Assembly (NCBI GenBank): GCA_017999835.1
Contig: JAGNLA010000003.1
Location: 1-64,000 of the forward strand
Length of the DNA: 64,000 nucleotides
Direction: 5' to 3'
DNA from: Caldisericia bacterium
GTDB taxonomy: Bacteria > Caldisericota > Caldisericia > JAAYUI01
Under the pieces are notes generated by a model that was not told the origin of the DNA, searched no databases, and saw only the letters and a program-made list of their open reading frames with translations. Position numbers and translations under genes: made by a program. Positions within the stretch are counted from its first letter, which is position 1, and every line of letters begins with the position of its first letter. Positions 1 to 7,746 of this stretch are shown piece after piece.

Positions 1-76
1 GTTTTACTTTTTTTCGTAAGTTTTAACATTGGATTTCAATTGTTTGAAATTTATAGTTAATTACTTTTAAGATCTA

Positions 77-94
77 GTATACATAATTGTATAC
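77..94. promoter_or_regulatory. Perfect palindrome upstream of the subtilase gene
   Basis: GTATACA-TAAT-TGTATAC is a perfect 7-bp inverted repeat with a 4-nt spacer, about 100 bp before the first gene. A TTGACA hexamer follows at 115-120, but no good -10 box lies 16-18 nt after it. The symmetry and position suit a dimeric repressor or activator site. No protein is assigned to it, and AT-rich DNA can produce palindromes by chance. Confidence 0.4.
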
Positions 95-196
95 ATAAGG
101 CAATAATTTAAAATTTGACAGTTTTTTTAATTTTGTGACTTGATATTTAATTATTGCAAATTGTACAGTGGGTTCAAAAGCATCTGGAGGAAAAAA

Positions 197-3100
197 ATGA
201 GGAAGATATTATTGATAGCTAGCTCGATAATTATCATCATTGCTGGATTCTTGCCATTCAAAAACATTTCTGCGCTTGACAAGATTGACAAGAATCTATT
301 GGCAATGGGGTTGGACTCAACAGAGATGGTTGGTGTTTTCGTTCAGCTTGGAAGGCCAACTGTCGTGCAGATGTCAACTTTTGGTGGTTTGAAAGTATTT
401 CCAGCCTTTGAATTGATGAGACCTGACAACCAGGCAACAAAGGTTTTTGAATCTACACTTAAAAGACAGCAAACAATCAACCAGCAGGTATTGAAGGATA
501 TTTGCCCAGAGACAATCATTGGCGAGAGTTTCCAATACGCTTTCAATGGCTATTATGTTGAGGCAAGATTGTGTGATCTTGAGAAGATTGCGTCGATGTC
601 AGGTGTTGAAAAGATAAGATACATTCTGGAAAACAAACTTGACAGGACAAAGACCAGAGCGTTGCTTGGTGCAGAAAAGGTGTGGTCAACAGTCAAGGAT
701 CCGGAAGGAAGACCGGTTGACGGTTCAGGGGTATTGGTGTCGGTTGTGGATACGGGACTCGATTACACCCATCCGGATTTTGGCGCACAAGAAAAACCAG
801 TTGGTGAAAAAGTAGCAATAAGCCATGACTGGGCGATGAATGACAATGACTGTCAGGAAGAATTTAAAACTCAGTCAGAGCACGGAACGGCTTGCGCCTC
901 TCTGATTGCAGGCGACGGCCCGAACAACCCGAAGACAAAGGTGAAAGAGAAGGGTATAGCTCCCAAAGCAATGCTTGCAGGCTACAAAATCCAGAGACTG
1001 ACAGACAAGGGCAAAGGATACGTTCTTGACGGCCCAGCCATAATGAAGGCCTGGGAGAACAACATCAAGGAAAAAATTGACATTTCGAGTAACTCCTGGG
1101 GTCGTCCAGGTGGAGACCCACAGTTTGAACAAGAACAACTCAATTGCGCGCTTGCAGGATGCACGGTTGTCGTATCCAATGGCAATGAAGGATCCCCGGG
1201 AGCATTGAGGTTTCCAGTTCCACAAGGACAGACTGCATCGGCAAATTCGGTTATTGGTGTGGGTGCAACCGATGAGAGCGAGGTCTCGGAGTTGGTACTC
1301 AAGACAGCTCCTGACAAAACCATGATTGATAAAAAATACCTTGGCAGTTGGGGTGACACCGGTAGGGCATTCAGTTCTTATGATATGCCGTTGGAGGTGC
1401 TAGATTGTGGTTGGGGTAGACAGCAAGATTTCTCGGGATTGGACTTAAAAGGGAAGATAGCGTTGATCCAGAGAGGGCCAAAAGATCAGCAATATGGTAG
1501 CGCGGTCTCCTTCAAGGAAAAATTGATAAACGCTTCAAATGCAGGCGCAAAGGCCGTGGTTCTCTACAATCATGAATATGGCAAAATCAATGCAAATTAT
1601 TATAACCCAAAAGACAATGAAAAACCTGAAGATTTCAATTTTGTTCCATCTTACGAGATTTTGATGTCTGAAGGTCTGGCAATTTCCAAACAACTCCACG
1701 AGGGCAACTCGGTTGAACTCGGCAGCGTCGATGCAAATCAGAATGAGGTGACGGTGGCTTTTGGCAAACCAAGATATTTCTCAAATATCGCCGAATATTC
1801 CTCAAATGGCCCAACAATAACGGGTTTCCTCAAGCCTGACGTGTGTGCTCCTGGAATCAATATTCATGCAGCACAGCCATACTTTCTCAGGGAGAAAACA
1901 AAATCCGATTACATGGAGGATTTCGGTGGAACCTCTGCCGCATGTCCTTTTGTTGCAGGTTGTGCCGCTTTGGTCAGACAGGGGCGTCCGAACTGGAATC
2001 CATTTGAAATCAAGAGATCTCTTATGAACACAGCAATTTTTTTGAGGAGAACCGATGGCCAGTACTACCTTCCGTTCACTTTGCAGGGCATGGGCAGAGT
2101 CAACGTAGATGAGGCAATTCGCACCCCGGTTCTTATTCAACCCCCATCAGCGCTGATTGTTGCAAGCACAGGTAAAATCAATGTGGCGGATATGCCATCA
2201 GAGTTGGAATCTGAGGCAACATATGCAAATTTGCCTGAAGAGGTCGTGAAATCCACCATTCCACTTAAGCTTTCCAACTACTCAAAAAAAGCCGTGACAT
2301 ACAAAGTCAGTTTTGAGCTTAACTCAGGTTCTCCAGAACAGATTGATGTAAGCGCAAGCGATTCAGAAATAACTGTTCCGGCTGCGGGCAAAACCCCGGG
2401 CGTTGCCTGGTTGGGTTTGACCATAAAGTTACCGGCTGAAGTCGAAGGATCTCTCAACGATATAATTGTGTGGTTCACTGACAGGTCAACCAATAGAAAA
2501 CTCCACATGGGCGTGTGTGTTTACAACGGAGACCCGAAAGTCGGCGGTGAAAACAATTCCTTTGTTACAAACCTTAAATTTCAAAAGGGAATGATTTCAC
2601 CAGATGGTGACGGTGTCGACGACACTATCGAGGTCACCTACGATGTTACCAATGGCTCCTGGGATTGGCAATGGGATCCGCCACTGTGGTCAAACTATGG
2701 CAGTATGCTTGTTTTCTATGCGTTGGACAGTGAGGGACAACCGTGGTCGATTATTCATATTGAGGACAAATTTGAGATTGGACCTGGCAAGTTTATCTGG
2801 GACGGGAAGGATATCAATGGTCAATACCTTCTACCTGATGGAGACTGGGCTACATCGGTTTCTGCCCTCTGCGTGGTGCTCAACAAGGAAGGGAACAGAC
2901 TTGTCCAGGAATATCTTGGGTATGATCAACCAGCAACCTTTACAATGTCCGGGAGCCCCGCTCCAGTCCCGCCAACGCTATCGGCGTATGCGACACCATT
3001 CGAACCAGGTATTGGTGAGAGTTTCAGCGTCTCAATATATTTGACCAATGCCAAAAATGTCAAGTCGTTGGAGTTCAACCTGACAATTCCAGGAGCAAAC

Positions 3101-3583
3101 GAGCTTGTAGGGTACTCAGGATTTACCAAGGGGGATTTCTTCATAAAAGATGAACCTTTGGCCATGGTCAATGCAACGTATAGTGAGGATTCAGAGCAAT
3201 TTATGCTGGAGTTTGCAAGACCACTCAATGGTGTGTCTGGTGACGGGATTGTGGCAACTTTGAATTTCATTGCCAAGGATTCAAACTATATGGACCTAAA
3301 GTTCTCCGATGTCGTCATGACAGTTGTTGATAAAGATGGCAAAGAGATAAAATCCAAGGTGTTGGCCAAGAATACGTCAATAGCCATCCTGCCAAAGCCT
3401 GTCAATAAATGTGATTTCAATAGAGATGGCGTTGTTGACAACAAAGATCTTGCTATTATTCAGACAGCCATGGGTACAGTCGAGGGGCAGTCTGGATACA
3501 ACTGGAGATGCGACCTCAATTACGATCGCAAGGTCAACTGTGACGATCTGGCAATATTTGCCAAGTCTTACAATCCCATGTAA
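197..3583 (+). CDS. Secreted S8 (subtilisin-like) serine peptidase with PA, cohesin-like and dockerin domains
   Basis: 1128 residues from ATG 197. This start is preferred over an in-frame start at 140 because GGAGG (186-190) sits just upstream and the protein then begins with a clean signal peptide (MRKILL followed by a hydrophobic run). The S8 triad is visible: D185 (VVDTGLDYTHPDFG), H229 (EHGTACASLIAG) and S580 (GGTSAACPF). A protease-associated (PA) domain is inserted between His and Ser at about residues 414-475. Further on come a beta-sandwich region, an ISPDGDGVDDT segment typical of FlgD-like/C-terminal Ig domains (about 800), a cohesin-like domain (about 925-1060) and a C-terminal type I dockerin with two calcium loops (DFNRDGVVDNKDL and DLNYDRKVNCDDL, about 1072-1128). 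It is probably exported and may dock to a cohesin-bearing surface partner. Having cohesin-like and dockerin modules in one chain is unusual. Substrate unknown. Confidence 0.9.
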   Translation: MRKILLIASSIIIIIAGFLPFKNISALDKIDKNLLAMGLDSTEMVGVFVQLGRPTVVQMSTFGGLKVFPAFELMRPDNQATKVFESTLKRQQTINQQVLKDICPETIIGESFQYAFNGYYVEARLCDLEKIASMSGVEKIRYILENKLDRTKTRALLGAEKVWSTVKDPEGRPVDGSGVLVSVVDTGLDYTHPDFGAQEKPVGEKVAISHDWAMNDNDCQEEFKTQSEHGTACASLIAGDGPNNPKTKVKEKGIAPKAMLAGYKIQRLTDKGKGYVLDGPAIMKAWENNIKEKIDISSNSWGRPGGDPQFEQEQLNCALAGCTVVVSNGNEGSPGALRFPVPQGQTASANSVIGVGATDESEVSELVLKTAPDKTMIDKKYLGSWGDTGRAFSSYDMPLEVLDCGWGRQQDFSGLDLKGKIALIQRGPKDQQYGSAVSFKEKLINASNAGAKAVVLYNHEYGKINANYYNPKDNEKPEDFNFVPSYEILMSEGLAISKQLHEGNSVELGSVDANQNEVTVAFGKPRYFSNIAEYSSNGPTITGFLKPDVCAPGINIHAAQPYFLREKTKSDYMEDFGGTSAACPFVAGCAALVRQGRPNWNPFEIKRSLMNTAIFLRRTDGQYYLPFTLQGMGRVNVDEAIRTPVLIQPPSALIVASTGKINVADMPSELESEATYANLPEEVVKSTIPLKLSNYSKKAVTYKVSFELNSGSPEQIDVSASDSEITVPAAGKTPGVAWLGLTIKLPAEVEGSLNDIIVWFTDRSTNRKLHMGVCVYNGDPKVGGENNSFVTNLKFQKGMISPDGDGVDDTIEVTYDVTNGSWDWQWDPPLWSNYGSMLVFYALDSEGQPWSIIHIEDKFEIGPGKFIWDGKDINGQYLLPDGDWATSVSALCVVLNKEGNRLVQEYLGYDQPATFTMSGSPAPVPPTLSAYATPFEPGIGESFSVSIYLTNAKNVKSLEFNLTIPGANELVGYSGFTKGDFFIKDEPLAMVNATYSEDSEQFMLEFARPLNGVSGDGIVATLNFIAKDSNYMDLKFSDVVMTVVDKDGKEIKSKVLAKNTSIAILPKPVNKCDFNRDGVVDNKDLAIIQTAMGTVEGQSGYNWRCDLNYDRKVNCDDLAIFAKSYNPM

Positions 3584-3596
3584 ATTGAGTACAATC

Positions 3597-3627
3597 AAAG
3601 GTGGCAGAGGTTATCTGCCACCTTTTT
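3597..3627 (+). terminator. Rho-independent terminator after the subtilase gene
   Basis: AAAGGTGGCAGA pairs perfectly with TCTGCCACCTTT (12 bp, 5-nt loop), and the 3' arm runs into a T tract. It ends 5 nt before the tilS start codon, so it also occupies the place of the tilS leader. Confidence 0.85.
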
Positions 3628-3632
3628 CATTT

Positions 3633-4574
3633 ATGAACAGACTAAAAAATGATTTTATAGAATTTTCAAAGGACAATCACCTTTTTCAAAGAGGGGAAGG
3701 CATTCAGGTTGCGTGTTCCGGAGGGTCTGACTCTGTGGCCATGCTCCTTCTTCTTGACCAAACTAAGGATTTGTTTGGGATAAGAATTCACTGTACGCAC
3801 ATTGACCATGGACTTAGAGAGAATTCTGGAGCTGATGCCAGATTTGTTGAAGAATTATGCCAAAAGAAGAGCATACCCTTTTCGTGTCTGAAGATAACCG
3901 ACAAGCCTTCCGGAAACCTTGAAAACTGGGCAAGAGAGAGGCGGCATGGCTTGCTGGCTGAGAACGCCAATAAACTTCATTTGGTCAAAACTGCTTTGGC
4001 TCACAATGCCAACGACAGGGCTGAAACCTTGCTCCATAACCTCGCCAGAGGCGCAGGACTCGACGGTGCAGCCAACATGGCTCCCAACTCGGGTTTGATT
4101 GTCAGGCCATTGCTGTTTGCCTCAAAGTCCGAGATTTTGGAGTTCCTGACCCAGATGAATCAGGATTACGTTACAGATGAAACCAACTCGGATACAATGT
4201 TTTCCAGAAATAGGATAAGGCACAATGTCATTCCACAGCTCGAGGCTATTTTTCCGAAAGCTGTCTCAAACATATCGAGGTTTGCCGATCTTGCAGCTGA
4301 CGACTCGGCCTGCCTGGATGAGATGGCAAAAGCATGTAAGGATGAAGTCTTTTCCGGTAATCGCATTGATGTGACTAAATTTTCTCAGCTATCGAAATCT
4401 TTGAAACGCAGGATTATCCGGATGATCCTGACCGGAAAAAATCCACCCTCATTGTCATTGTGCGATGATGCTATCAACTTTATTGAAGGTTCACAGACAG
4501 GCAGGTTAATTATGTTTGAAAACATTAACCTGGAGAAAGTGTCAAAAAATATTGTCAATGTTTCTTTGTTGTGA
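3633..4574 (+). CDS. tilS: tRNA(Ile)-lysidine synthase
   Basis: 313 residues. TilS uses ATP and lysine to convert C34 of the AUA-reading tRNA-Ile to lysidine, and is a cytoplasmic essential enzyme in most bacteria. The PP-loop SGGSDS is at residues 29-34, and the family motifs HIDHGLRE and RNRIRHNVIP are present. The length resembles short TilS forms such as that of Aquifex, with a reduced C-terminal region compared with E. coli (about 430). Start: ATG 3633 puts the PP-loop at the usual distance. No Shine-Dalgarno precedes it because the upstream bases are the terminator stem. A TTG at 3585 is in frame but would read through the hairpin. The next gene is hpt, giving the tilS-hpt-ftsH order known from Bacillus. 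Confidence 0.92.
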   Translation: MNRLKNDFIEFSKDNHLFQRGEGIQVACSGGSDSVAMLLLLDQTKDLFGIRIHCTHIDHGLRENSGADARFVEELCQKKSIPFSCLKITDKPSGNLENWARERRHGLLAENANKLHLVKTALAHNANDRAETLLHNLARGAGLDGAANMAPNSGLIVRPLLFASKSEILEFLTQMNQDYVTDETNSDTMFSRNRIRHNVIPQLEAIFPKAVSNISRFADLAADDSACLDEMAKACKDEVFSGNRIDVTKFSQLSKSLKRRIIRMILTGKNPPSLSLCDDAINFIEGSQTGRLIMFENINLEKVSKNIVNVSLL

Positions 4575-4597
4575 TGAAAAAAGAGATGGATTATAAT
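4569..4597 (+). promoter_or_regulatory. Sigma-70-type promoter before hpt
   Basis: TTGTGA (4569-4574), a 17-nt spacer and a perfect TATAAT (4592-4597). The predicted transcription start, about 7 nt downstream, falls within a few bases of the hpt start codon, so the message would be leaderless or nearly so. The -35 box overlaps the end of tilS. Confidence 0.55.
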
Positions 4598-4607
4598 TTT
4601 GAGTACA

Positions 4608-5132
4608 ATGGAATTTGAGCTTGGCGAAGTTTTGCTGGAGCGTGGACAGATAGCCACCGCAGTTGGCAGGATTGCGCGAGAGATAAGTCTGGATTTTGGA
4701 GATGACCGCCCCGTAGTCATTCCACTACTTACCGGTGCCTTTGTGTTCTGCGCTGATTTGGTCAGGGAGCTCAGTTTTGACTGTCAGATTGAATACATCA
4801 AAGCAAGCTCATATCAGGGAAACAACAGCACCGGAACGGTTGCTGTTGAAGGCCTAGAAAAACTCGACCTGAAAAACCGATCAATTTTGATCGTTGAAGA
4901 TATCATTGACACAGGTCTCACGCTGAGCAAAGTCTCTCAAGAAGTATGGTCAAAATCACCTAAAGCAGTAAAAATAGCAACCCTGCTTGACAAACCTTCA
5001 AGAAGGAAGGTTGAGTTGAAGCCGGATTACACATGTTTTACTATACCTGACCATTTTGTGGTGGGCTACGGTTTGGATTTCAATGAAAGATACCGTAACC
5101 TGCCAGACATTCACCAGATGAGGATGAAATGA
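4608..5132 (+). CDS. hpt: Hypoxanthine (guanine) phosphoribosyltransferase
   Basis: 174 residues from ATG 4608; a TTG at 4599 would add three. It salvages hypoxanthine and guanine with PRPP to give IMP and GMP. The PRPP-binding loop ILIVEDIIDTGLTLS lies around residues 93-107, and the early LLTGAFVF and later DFVVGYGLDF-like segments (here FVVGYGLDFNERYR) match the family. Length is normal. Its stop overlaps the ftsH start by 4 nt (ATGA), indicating translational coupling. A promoter just upstream suggests it can also be transcribed independently of tilS. Confidence 0.93.
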   Translation: MEFELGEVLLERGQIATAVGRIAREISLDFGDDRPVVIPLLTGAFVFCADLVRELSFDCQIEYIKASSYQGNNSTGTVAVEGLEKLDLKNRSILIVEDIIDTGLTLSKVSQEVWSKSPKAVKIATLLDKPSRRKVELKPDYTCFTIPDHFVVGYGLDFNERYRNLPDIHQMRMK

Positions 5133-6946
5133 AACAAAACAAGCAAGAAAACATAAAGCCATATGTGCCATTTCTTATTATCGTGGCCATTGCAATCGGA
5201 CTCTATTTTATGTTCAACTTTTGGAATCAGGCGCCATCGGAAACAATTTCCTACAGTGACTTCCAGAAATATCTCGGCGACAACAAGATAAAAACAGTGA
5301 CAATTGATCCAACCAACTACAAAGTTGTCGGTCAGTTTACAGAGGATACCGGGAAAAAGCAGTTCGAAGTGGTTGTTCCGCCGGAACTTGTCGAAAAACT
5401 GACAAAAGACCTGGAAACAAGAGCTATCAAAGTCGCCTTTGAACCACCTAGTGACAACTTCTTCCTCATCCTGCTGACAAACATCGGGCCGTTCATTCTG
5501 ATTCTCGTTTTCTGGTTCTTCATGATGAGGTCGATGCAGGGTTCCGGCAATCAGGTGTTCAGCTTTGGAAAATCGAAAGCCAGACTGTTCCTTGACGACC
5601 GTCCAAGAATCACATTCAAAGACGTCGCCGGCATTCCGGAAGTGAAGGAAGAGCTCAAGGAAGTGATAGATTTCCTTCGAGAACCTAAGCGTTTCACAGC
5701 CATGGGTGCCAAGGTTCCAAGAGGTGTTCTGCTTGTAGGACCTCCGGGATGCGGAAAAACCTACATCAGCCGCGCTGTTGCCGGAGAGGCAAAGGTTCCG
5801 TTCTTCTCAGTGTCAGGCTCAGAGTTTGTTGAAATGTTTGTTGGCGTTGGCGCCTCCAGAGTTCGTGACCTATTCGACCAGGCAAAGCGCTATTCACCGG
5901 CACTCATCTTCATCGATGAAATCGACGCTGTTGGAAGACAGCGAGGCGCAGGCCTTGGTGGTGGCCACGACGAACGTGAGCAGACACTCAACCAGCTCCT
6001 CGTCGAGATGGATGGATTCGAACCAAACGCTGGTGTAATAATCATTGCCGCCACCAACAGACCGGACATTCTCGACACAGCCCTCCTTCGCCCTGGCAGA
6101 TTCGACAGACGTGTTGTCATCGACATGCCAACCCAGATGGAGCGTGAGGCGATACTCAAATATCACGGAAGAAACAAACCAATGGCAGCCGATGTTGAAC
6201 TGGCAACTGTAGCAAAAAGGACAGCCGGTTTCTCTGGTGCCGACCTTGAAAATTTGCTCAACGAGGCAGCCATCATCGCAACCAGAAGACAGAAAAAGTC
6301 AATCGAGCACGACGATATCGAAGAGGCAATCGACCGTGTCATTGCCGGACCACAGAAGAAAACAAGGGTTCTTGGTGTAGAAGAGAAGAAAAAAGTTGCC
6401 TATCACGAGGCAGGACACGCGATCATCATGCACGTGCTTGGCCCGGAACCTGTACACAGAATATCGATTGTTTCAAGAGGCATGGCTCTTGGCTACACAA
6501 CCCCTCTTCCAACCGAAGACAAATACCTTAGAACCCAAAAAGATTTGGTCAATTCAATCTCAGGGCTGATGGGTGGAATGTGTGCCGAGAAGCTAGTATT
6601 TGGTGAGATAAGCACCGGTGCCAGCAACGACATCAGAAGGGCAACCGACATAGCCAAGAAAATGGTCATGGAGTATGGCATGAGCAAGCTGGGGCCGATA
6701 GCGTTCGGCAACCCGCCTGAAACGGTTTTCCTTGGCAGAGACTTTGTCGGTCAGGCTGACCACTCGGAAGAAACCGGAAAACTCATTGATGCTGAAGTCA
6801 GGCAGATTGTCAACACCGCCGCGCAAGCGTCAGAAAATGTGCTTGTTACCCATAGAGCTGTTCTTGATGAGCTTGTCGACAGACTCCTTGAATCGGAAAC
6901 CCTTGACGAGGACAAACTCATGGCAGTCCTTGGAAAGATAAAATGA
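5129..6946 (+). CDS. ftsH: ATP-dependent zinc metalloprotease FtsH
   Basis: 605 residues. FtsH is a membrane-anchored hexameric AAA+ protease that removes damaged membrane proteins and regulatory proteins. It has two N-terminal membrane helices (about 12-30 and 108-128) flanking a small external domain. The AAA module has Walker A GPPGCGKT (204-211), Walker [12 protein letters not shown], and the second region of homology [20 protein letters not shown]. The zinc site HEAGH is at 426-430, with a downstream acidic zinc ligand region. The gene overlaps hpt and lplA by 4 nt each. Confidence 0.97.
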   Translation: MKQNKQENIKPYVPFLIIVAIAIGLYFMFNFWNQAPSETISYSDFQKYLGDNKIKTVTIDPTNYKVVGQFTEDTGKKQFEVVVPPELVEKLTKDLETRAIKVAFEPPSDNFFLILLTNIGPFILILVFWFFMMRSMQGSGNQVFSFGKSKARLFLDDRPRITFKDVAGIPEVKEELKEVIDFLREPKRFTAMGAKVPRGVLLVGPPGCGKTYISRAVAGEAKVPFFSVSGSEFVEMFVGVGASRVRDLFDQAKRYSPALIFIDEIDAVGRQRGAGLGGGHDEREQTLNQLLVEMDGFEPNAGVIIIAATNRPDILDTALLRPGRFDRRVVIDMPTQMEREAILKYHGRNKPMAADVELATVAKRTAGFSGADLENLLNEAAIIATRRQKKSIEHDDIEEAIDRVIAGPQKKTRVLGVEEKKKVAYHEAGHAIIMHVLGPEPVHRISIVSRGMALGYTTPLPTEDKYLRTQKDLVNSISGLMGGMCAEKLVFGEISTGASNDIRRATDIAKKMVMEYGMSKLGPIAFGNPPETVFLGRDFVGQADHSEETGKLIDAEVRQIVNTAAQASENVLVTHRAVLDELVDRLLESETLDEDKLMAVLGKIK

Positions 6947-7746
6947 TCTGGAAATATCTAAACCACGGTTCGTTTGATGGCGCAATGAACATGGCCATCG
7001 ACGAAGCGTTGCTGGAACTTGCTCATCCTGGCGAGACAATCTTTCGCACCTACACCTGGGATAGGCCAACGCTCTCGCTTGGGACGTTTCAAAAATACAC
7101 CGATGTAAATCTGGATGAGATAAAAAAACGAAACTTCGATCTGGTAAGAAGGTCAACTGGCGGTCGTGCGGTGTTGCATGACAAGGAATTGACTTATTCA
7201 ATCATCATCAAGGCTCCTCACCCGACGTTGAACCAAAACGTTCTGGAATCCTATTATTACTTATGCAAGGGACTTGTTGCTGGTTTGTGCCAGCTTGGTG
7301 TTGACGCGCAGCTCAAGCGTTCCGACGATCCGACGTTATCCACTCCGTCGTGTTTTGCTGCGCCAACATTCAACGACATAGAGGCAAACGGTAAAAAGCT
7401 GGTCGGTTCTGCACAAATGCGCAACGCCCTGGGCTTACTCCAGCATGGCTCAATACTCATAGATGTTGACATGGACGACCTTTTCTCGGTTATTTCTAAA
7501 GATGCCCAGACAGCCACCAAACTTGCTCAGATGGCAAAGGCAAAGATAACATCCATTAACGACCAAACAGGCAAAAAAGCATCGCTGGAGGAAGTTAGAT
7601 CAGCAATTGTGGCTGGTTTTGAAAAAGGTTTGGATGTGACGTTCAGTCCTATTGAATTTGACGACGGAATGATTAAGCTCTCAAATGAATTGTGTGAAAA
7701 AAAATATGGTTCACCCGAGTGGACCCAGCGTCAGGGGGCATTATGA
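6943..7746 (+). CDS. lplA: Lipoate-protein ligase A family protein
   Basis: 267 residues. The family attaches lipoate or octanoate to lipoyl domains of 2-oxoacid dehydrogenases and the glycine cleavage H protein, or transfers octanoyl groups (LipM/LipL type). The hallmark RRSTGGRAVLHDKELTYS occupies about residues 69-86, and the lysine-bearing GKKLVGSAQ segment follows around 150. It lacks the separate C-terminal LplA domain, so an octanoyl or lipoyl transferase role is equally possible. ATGA overlaps join it to ftsH upstream and to the exported propeller gene downstream. Confidence 0.85.
   Translation: MIWKYLNHGSFDGAMNMAIDEALLELAHPGETIFRTYTWDRPTLSLGTFQKYTDVNLDEIKKRNFDLVRRSTGGRAVLHDKELTYSIIIKAPHPTLNQNVLESYYYLCKGLVAGLCQLGVDAQLKRSDDPTLSTPSCFAAPTFNDIEANGKKLVGSAQMRNALGLLQHGSILIDVDMDDLFSVISKDAQTATKLAQMAKAKITSINDQTGKKASLEEVRSAIVAGFEKGLDVTFSPIEFDDGMIKLSNELCEKKYGSPEWTQRQGAL

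Noticed and set aside
5129-6946. FtsH gene as degenerate or truncated
   Set aside because: All AAA and zinc motifs are intact and length is normal.
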